Shown here piece by piece: positions 7,962 through 11,666 of a stretch of 11,666 nt of DNA. The notes beneath the pieces were generated by a model. That model saw nothing but the letters and a program-made list of their open reading frames with translations, was not told the origin of the DNA and did not search any database. The stretch covers positions 1 to 11,666 of the forward strand of contig NZ_CALIBB010000040.1 in assembly GCF_938045595.1 (NCBI RefSeq), read 5' to 3'. Each line of letters begins with the position of its first letter. Position 1 is the first letter of the stretch. This stretch comes from an uncultured Campylobacter sp. GTDB taxonomy: Bacteria; Campylobacterota; Campylobacteria; Campylobacterales; Campylobacteraceae. Made by a program: the position numbers and the translations under genes.

Positions 7962-8213
7962 ATGCAAAGTTTCAAATGGCAAATTTCAAAGCGGCTCAAG
8001 CAGGCGATGCGCGAGCGAGATATCGATAATCTCGCGCTCGTGCGGCGCACGGACGAGCTGTATTCGCGTTCGCACCCGGGCCACGACGAGGATATGCGCG
8101 CCGAAGTTTACACGGTCCTGGACGAATACGCGCCCAACGTCGATATTGAAATTTTTGATCTAGTCTGCAGGGTGCTCGGCGTCAAAATAGAGCTAGGCGA
8201 GACGCTTGATTGA
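7962..8213 (+). CDS. Small hypothetical protein, faintly Cro/XRE-like
   Basis: An 83-residue cytoplasmic protein without signal peptide or membrane segment. I do not recognise a named family. AAGGAG (7951-7956) five bases before the ATG is a strong ribosome binding site, and the codon use matches the neighbours, so it is a real gene. Predicted helices are residues 8-19 (SKRLKQAMRERD), 21-34, and 44-55. The tail NVDIEIFDLVCRVLGVKIEL (59-78) closely follows the pattern of the last helix and exit of Cro/XRE repressors (P.l..L..Ia..Lgv...eL), and the first helix (RLKQAMRERDI) fits their helix 1. The central helix-turn-helix pair is not recognisable and contains SRSHPGHDED instead. It stands alone, 170 bases after the esterase gene and 198 bases before the LrgA-like gene; a possible -10 (TAGTAT) is at 7933-7938. 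A DNA-binding role is a guess. Confidence 0.75.
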   Translation: MQSFKWQISKRLKQAMRERDIDNLALVRRTDELYSRSHPGHDEDMRAEVYTVLDEYAPNVDIEIFDLVCRVLGVKIELGETLD

Positions 8214-8245
8214 TAGTCGTCGCCGGATTTTACCCGTGCCGCAAG

Positions 8246-8265
8246 GCTAAATTTAGCGCTATAAT
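8246..8265 (+). promoter_or_regulatory. Possible promoter of the lrgAB operon
   Basis: TATAAT at 8260-8265 follows a perfect 12-bp palindrome GCTAAATTTAGC (8246-8257). The hexamer is a full consensus, but it lies about 145 bases before the TTG start, giving a long leader. The palindrome type is common in this genome, so a regulatory role for it is uncertain. Confidence 0.35.
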
Positions 8266-8312
8266 AAATCGCAAAATTCTACCTAAAGCCTAGCTACAGA
8301 GCTTGCTTAAGT

Positions 8313-8331
8313 AAATTTTGCTGCAAAATTT
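8313..8331. promoter_or_regulatory. Perfect 19-bp dyad upstream of lrgA
   Basis: AAATTTTGC and GCAAAATTT are exact reverse complements around a single central T. The dyad lies 80 bases before the LrgA-like start and about 50-65 bases after the candidate -10, so it would sit in the leader or, if a nearer promoter is used, at the operator position. The almost absent loop argues for a dimeric protein site rather than an RNA hairpin. Confidence 0.4.
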
Positions 8332-8411
8332 CGCCCAAACCTAGAAAGATTAATATCTATTTTAACTGCAAAGTGCTAAATTTAACGCTAAATTTTAATC
8401 CGAGGTAAGCT

Positions 8412-8870
8412 TTGAACTACTTAATCCAATTCAGCGTGATTTTAGGGATATCTTTTGTTGCGGAGATTTTGGCGGCGCTCGTGCCTGTGCCGATCCCCGC
8501 TAGCATCTACGGGCTAGTCATTATGCTTTTAGCCCTGATCTTCAAACTCATCAAAGTATCGCAGATCAGAGAAACCGTGTCGTTTTTTATGCAGATTATG
8601 CCTGTGATCTTCATCCCGGCGGGCGCTGCGATCATCATCGCAGGCGACGCGCTACGCCAGCATCTTTTCGCAATCATCGCGATTACGGCAGTCTCTACGG
8701 TAGTAGTCATCGGTGCAAGCGGCGCGGTAACGCAGATCTTTTATAAAATCGCCCTCGCCCGCGTTAAGCGCAGGCTTTACGCAGCCGCGCACGAACAAGA
8801 CGGCGTGAATACAAAGGGCGTGGATGCGAAGCTGGAGCGCGAAATTTTATCCGGAGACGACAAAAAATGA
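8412..8870 (+). CDS. lrgA: LrgA/CidA family membrane protein
   Basis: This 152-residue inner-membrane protein is the small partner of an LrgAB/CidAB pair. The family was described as holin/antiholin-like; B. subtilis and Streptococcus relatives take up pyruvate. Four hydrophobic segments are visible at about residues 3-24, 30-47, 58-79 and 85-110, and the family motif appears as PVPIPASIYGLVIMLL (residues 26-41). A hydrophilic C-terminal tail (about 115-152) is longer than in many relatives. Translation starts with TTG at 8412: GAGGT (8402-8406) is five bases upstream, and the first in-frame ATG would remove the first membrane segment. The stop overlaps the start of the LrgB-like gene by 4 bases (ATGA), so both are made together. 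Which compound it handles here cannot be told. Confidence 0.88.
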   Translation: MNYLIQFSVILGISFVAEILAALVPVPIPASIYGLVIMLLALIFKLIKVSQIRETVSFFMQIMPVIFIPAGAAIIIAGDALRQHLFAIIAITAVSTVVVIGASGAVTQIFYKIALARVKRRLYAAAHEQDGVNTKGVDAKLEREILSGDDKK

Positions 8871-9559
8871 GAGAAATTTTAATGAACTCCGCTTTTTTCG
8901 GCGTGTTTTTGTGCCTGGGCTCGTTTGAGCTGGGACTTTATCTAAAAAAGCGCTTTAAGCTAACTATTTTCAACCCGCTTCTAATCGGTATCGTGCTTAC
9001 CGTCTGCGTGCTTTTACTCTTTAAAATTCCATACGAAAAATTTAACGCGAGCGCCTCGCACATTAGCTTTTTCTTAACGCCGATTACCGTCTGTCTAGCC
9101 GTGCCGCTATACGAGCAGCTGGCGCTTTTGCGAAGTAATTTTTTAGCTATTTTCGCAGGACTGATTTCAGGTATGATCGCAGGGCTAGGCAGCATCTATG
9201 CGATGTCGGTGATATTTGGGCTAAATCACACAATGTATGTCACGCTACTACCGAAATCCGTCACAGCGCCGATCGGTATGGGTATCAGCGAAAGCTTAGG
9301 CGGCATCGTGACACTAACGGTGGCCTGCATCATCGCTACGGGCATCATCGGTAGCGTATTTGGCGAAGCGCTACTTAAAATTTTTGGCATCAAAAAGGCG
9401 ATGGCAAAAGGTATCGCCCTAGGCTGCGCGAGCCACGCGATGGGAACGGCGCGCGCTCTTGAGATCGGTGACGTAGAGGGCGCGATGGCGTCTTTAGCAA
9501 TGGCGGTTACGGGACTTCTTACCGTCATCGGTGCCGGTATATTTGCACATTTCATCTAA
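8867..9559 (+). CDS. lrgB: LrgB/CidB family membrane protein
   Basis: This 230-residue inner-membrane protein is the large partner of the LrgA-like protein. Hydrophobic segments follow one another from about residue 8 to the C-terminus. The conserved LrgB blocks are complete: FFLTPITVCLAVPLYEQ (68-84), LLPKSVTAPIGMGIS (127-141), LGGIVTLTVACIIATGIIG (144-162), GIALGCASHAMGTARALEIG (182-201) and EGAMASLAMAVTGLLT (204-219). GGAG (8853-8856) lies ten bases before the ATG at 8867, which overlaps the previous stop. An ATG at 8882 is a possible later start. The stop overlaps the AAGGAG binding site of the next gene, so the three genes form one transcription unit. Confidence 0.93.
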   Translation: MREILMNSAFFGVFLCLGSFELGLYLKKRFKLTIFNPLLIGIVLTVCVLLLFKIPYEKFNASASHISFFLTPITVCLAVPLYEQLALLRSNFLAIFAGLISGMIAGLGSIYAMSVIFGLNHTMYVTLLPKSVTAPIGMGISESLGGIVTLTVACIIATGIIGSVFGEALLKIFGIKKAMAKGIALGCASHAMGTARALEIGDVEGAMASLAMAVTGLLTVIGAGIFAHFI

Positions 9560-9568
9560 GGAGAAAAT

Positions 9569-10135
9569 ATGATAATCTCGATCGCTAGACAAACGGGCGC
9601 AGGCGGGCGCGAAACCGCGCGCAAACTAGCCGAGCGCTTAGGCTACACCTATCTAGCCAAGGCGGATCTGCTCCGCAAAGCAGACGAGCTTGGCTGCTTC
9701 GAGCAGATGTATGAGTTCTACAACGAAATGCCCGTAAATACGCTACTTCAGGCAATATCGCACAACGAGCTAGCCAATGAGCAAAAACGCGATCGCATCG
9801 TAGCAATCTACGAGAAGATCGTCTCGGGCGGCAACGTTATAGTGCTTGGGCGCTGCGCCGGGTTTTTCTTGCGCGGACATCCGGATCTGCTGACGGTATT
9901 TTTACGTGCGAGCGATGAGTTTAAGCTTGCCAGATTAGAAAAAGAGGGCCATACCGACGCGCGCGAGTATATGGAAGAAAGCGACGCGGGCAGGATGAGC
10001 TTTCATCAATACTACACCAACCAAGTCTGGGGCGCGTCCGCAAACTACAATATCTGCATTGATACGTCGTATTGCGGCATCGATAATGCGGTAAATATCA
10101 TCGAGTATCTAGTCAAACATCACATTGAAAAGTGA
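9569..10135 (+). CDS. Cytidylate kinase-like P-loop protein
   Basis: This 188-residue cytoplasmic protein resembles the cytidylate-kinase-like family (Cytidylate_kin2), nucleoside/nucleotide kinases distinct from the housekeeping Cmk. The N-terminal phosphate loop is the family variant RQTGAGGRETARKLAERLGY (7-26), where GAGGRE replaces the classic GxxGxGKS. NVIVLGRCAGFFL (89-101), LLTVFLRASDEFKLARL (107-123) with a likely arginine lid, and DAGRMSFHQYYTNQVWG (139-155) followed by YNICIDTS (160-167) complete the usual order. AAGGAG (9558-9563) precedes the ATG by five bases and overlaps the lrgB stop, so it is the third gene of the operon. The family link is firm; the substrate is unknown, and the position suggests a role tied to LrgAB function, which is inference. 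Confidence 0.85.
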   Translation: MIISIARQTGAGGRETARKLAERLGYTYLAKADLLRKADELGCFEQMYEFYNEMPVNTLLQAISHNELANEQKRDRIVAIYEKIVSGGNVIVLGRCAGFFLRGHPDLLTVFLRASDEFKLARLEKEGHTDAREYMEESDAGRMSFHQYYTNQVWGASANYNICIDTSYCGIDNAVNIIEYLVKHHIEK

Positions 10136-10154
10136 TTTGCGCCTAAGAGCATAA

Positions 10155-10190
10155 AAGTGGAATTTATCTTTTCGAAGATGAATTCCACTT
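10155..10190. terminator. 16-bp hairpin with TTCG loop after the lrgAB operon
   Basis: Bases 10155-10170 pair with 10175-10190 over 16 pairs (one T-G wobble) around a TTCG loop; the outer arms are AAGTGGAATT and AATTCCACTT. It lies 19 bases after the kinase-like gene. On the + strand no T run follows (GATCTCG), so Rho-independent termination is doubtful, and it may instead end transcripts with help or protect their 3' end. On the minus strand it is followed by TTTTA, but no minus gene enters from the right. Confidence 0.6.
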
Positions 10191-10237
10191 GATCTCGCAA
10201 ACCCGCCCTATTTCTATCGTAATTTAAAATTTACATC

Positions 10238-10259
10238 TTTTTTGAGCTTGAATTATATT
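10238..10259 (+). promoter_or_regulatory. Possible promoter of the last gene
   Basis: A run of T ending in G (TTTTTTG, within 10238-10244) is followed by TATATT at 10254-10259, resembling the T-rich stretch plus -10 of Campylobacter promoters. TATTAT at 10281-10286 is an equally possible -10. The gene starts at 10398, leaving a leader of over 100 bases. Confidence 0.3.
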
Positions 10260-10397
10260 TGCAAATGACGCATTTAGCTGTATTATAAAGCCTCTCGTTC
10301 AATGCGACATTAAATTCTAAACCGCGCTTTATCGCCACAAAACAGTAAAATTTAGCTAAAATTTGACGAAATTTAAATCCAAATTTAAGGAGATAAA

Positions 10398-11222
10398 ATG
10401 CAAAGCAAAGCCCATCTATGCCCAAAATGCGGCGAAAACACGATCTATTTCGACGGCATCTGCCACTCATGCAGCCAAAAGCAGAGGCGAGAGGAGATTT
10501 TAAACCTAAGCGCGGACGAAGTGGAGGCGATGATCCTAAAAATCGCGAACCGCATCGACGAGATCGAAAAATGGCAGGAGATTTACAACGATTTTTGGGC
10601 GCTTTTTAGCCTACTGGGTATTCACGATCCAAGGATCGCGCGAGCCGCAGCAGCAGCGGAGATATACTGCCCGCCGGAGCTTTACTTCGGCGCGCCTAAG
10701 GACGTAAGAGACGCGCTCATAGCAAAACTAGACTCGCTACAAGACAATGCCAAAAACACTCTAAACGACCTACTGTGCGCGCTTGCGTGGCAGGGCGACG
10801 AGCAGACGACGCAGCTTTTTTACGAGCTGTATCAAAACCCGAGACCGTGGCGCCAAAAGCTCTACGCAGGCACTGAAATTTACGCGCAAATCGGCGGCTG
10901 GAGCTTTGATCGGATGGGCGAGCGCAAATCGCTCGTTTTTGATAAATGCCTTGCCGCGGTGCGCGTAAAAGATGGCGCGGAGAAAAACAGCGAGCGAGCG
11001 AGCGCGGAGATGAAAGCGCGAGTAAAATTTCAAATTTCAAAGGCGGCGCAGACGGCGAAAATTGCGAACAAAATGCGCAAATCGGCGCGGATAGAATTTC
11101 AAATTTGCACGCGGGCACGCAGAGTGCTCACGCAAGCATGGACGAAGACGCAAACGCGAGCTTGCGGAACGAGCGCGCGAATTTCAAATCAGACGCGCAA
11201 AAAGACGCTAGCAGCGGTTTAA
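10398..11222 (+). CDS. Cysteine-rich DUF1963/YwqG-like protein, N-terminal part (frame broken)
   Basis: The first frame gives 274 codons starting at an ATG with AAGGAG (10387-10392) five bases upstream. It opens with a zinc-ribbon-like pair, CPKCG (C8, C11) and CHSC (C22, C25), then a helical region (about 30-110). The stretch LLCALAWQGDEQTTQLFYEL and the following NPRPWRQKLYAGTEIYAQIGGWSFD recall a family with the pattern W.GDE...F......P.W...LY....Y....GW, which I associate with DUF1963/YwqG-like proteins. After about VRVKDGAEKN (base 10988) this frame becomes very basic (many R and K) and unlike the family, ending in a TAA at 11220. The family's second half, with CEFCG and GGYPQWVQD, continues in the frame one base back. 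So codons beyond about 197 are probably not the native protein. The function is unknown; metal binding is likely from the cysteines. Confidence 0.7.
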   Translation: MQSKAHLCPKCGENTIYFDGICHSCSQKQRREEILNLSADEVEAMILKIANRIDEIEKWQEIYNDFWALFSLLGIHDPRIARAAAAAEIYCPPELYFGAPKDVRDALIAKLDSLQDNAKNTLNDLLCALAWQGDEQTTQLFYELYQNPRPWRQKLYAGTEIYAQIGGWSFDRMGERKSLVFDKCLAAVRVKDGAEKNSERASAEMKARVKFQISKAAQTAKIANKMRKSARIEFQICTRARRVLTQAWTKTQTRACGTSARISNQTRKKTLAAV

Positions 11223-11666
11223 ATTTAAGCGAAAATGTAAAAAACGCTCGCGAATGCGCAAACCAAAACGCGGATGAGCCCGTGCAGATCGGCAGGCCTA
11301 CGGGGCAAAAGTGCGAGTTTTGCGGCTGCGAGATGCTCGATATGCTGCGCCTTAAGGCCGATGAGCCGCGGCTTGCGTTTCTAAATTTAAAGCACGACGC
11401 GATCTTTCACTGCTGCCCGACCTGCGTCGGCTCGGTAATGTATTTTTGCAAATGCGGCGCGGACGGCGAGCTGCAGATGCAATGCGAGGGCGAAGGGATG
11501 GAGAAAAGCTGCTTTTCGCAGCATGATATGACGCGGCTGAGCGGTATTAAATTTAAGCTAAGCGGCGAAGTATCGCCATTTTACGGCTGCTTTAGCGAGC
11601 TTGACGTGACCGTGGGCGGCTATCCGCAGTGGGTGCAGGACGCCGCGTATCTGAGCTGCCCTAGCT
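10946..11666 (+). pseudogene. DUF1963/YwqG-like protein, C-terminal part in the -1 frame (runs off window)
   Basis: This frame (codons starting at 10946, 10949 and so on) is open from just after a TAA at 10943 to the window end. From about 10982 it reads as an acidic, polar linker of about 110 residues (for example ERGDESASKISN, ASMDEDANASLRNERANFKS). The folded second half follows: KCEFCGCEMLDMLRLKADEP (from base 11309), FHCCPTCVGSVMYFCKCGAD, and VGGYPQWVQD (11612-11641), the last being the family's GG.P.W.Q signature. It has no ribosome binding site of its own near a credible start (ATG at 11138 is in the linker), so it should be joined to the preceding fragment. One added base, or two removed, between about 10946 and 11220 joins the two. 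The break may be a pseudogene, phase variation, or a sequence error; this cannot be settled here. Confidence 0.65.
10983..11004 (+). repeat. A5 tract and (AGCG)4 tetranucleotide repeat at the frame break
   Basis: AAAAA at 10983-10987, then C, then four AGCG units at 10989-11004. Gain of one unit (+4), loss of two (-8), or one extra A would each restore the frame between the two halves of the gene. Four units is short for a contingency locus, but simple repeats of this type slip during replication. Confidence 0.7.

Noticed and set aside
8246..8257. Palindrome GCTAAATTTAGC as a specific operator
   Set aside because: Strings of the type GCTAAATTTA recur in this window (for example at 8375 and 8387), so it is probably a compositional habit of the genome.
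10982..10988. Programmed -1 ribosomal frameshift at G AAA AAC
   Set aside because: The direction (-1) would be right, but the heptamer is not a good X XXY YYZ site because the first base is G, and AAC is a poor A-site codon for slippage in bacteria. C AAA AAG at 11198-11204 is another weak candidate but would keep the implausible basic frame for the whole linker.
10717..11118. Minus-strand frames opposite the last gene
   Set aside because: They are rich in R, A and S from reverse reading of GC-rich codons and overlap conserved + strand sequence.

Overview
The window looks like chromosomal DNA of a Campylobacter-type epsilonproteobacterium. The grounds are: frequent AAATTT/TAAATTTAAA strings in both genes and gaps, purine-rich AAGGAG-type ribosome binding sites, a TruA of the shortened Campylobacter style, and a Campylobacter-like enterobactin receptor plus esterase. 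The fairly GC-rich coding DNA points to an oral or higher-GC species (gracilis/rectus/showae-like) rather than C. jejuni. That species guess is inference. Every gene I support reads on the + strand. I see no tRNA, rRNA, CRISPR array, insertion sequence or phage gene.

Layout. (1) 3-767: 3' part of truA, whose start lies outside the window. (2) 1001-4032: a two-gene TAXI-type TRAP transporter, a periplasmic binding protein followed by a fused 4TM/12TM permease, closed by a hairpin at 4043-4076. (3) 4033-4771: a 739-base AT-rich gap with a duplicated segment and no convincing gene. It ends in a good promoter and a palindrome placed like a Fur operator. (4) 4772-7791: a TonB-dependent siderophore receptor overlapping by 7 bases an IroE/Cee-like esterase, together a siderophore uptake and iron release unit. 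(5) 7962-8213: a small protein with a faint Cro/XRE-like look. (6) 8412-10135: an LrgA-like and an LrgB-like membrane protein (4-base overlap) plus a cytidylate-kinase-like P-loop protein, a compact three-gene operon that ends near a 16-base-pair hairpin. (7) 10398 to the window end: a cysteine-rich protein resembling the DUF1963/YwqG-like group, split into two frames close to an A5 tract and an (AGCG)4 repeat.

The modules are mostly transport functions: TRAP uptake of an unidentified small organic solute, iron-siderophore acquisition, and LrgAB, whose relatives include pyruvate-responsive transporters. The points that most deserve a second look are the frame break beside a tetranucleotide repeat in the last gene, the kinase-like gene tied to lrgAB together with a perfect 19-bp dyad upstream of it, and the receptor-esterase pair under a possible Fur site. 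I did not find a clearly new defence or mobile system.
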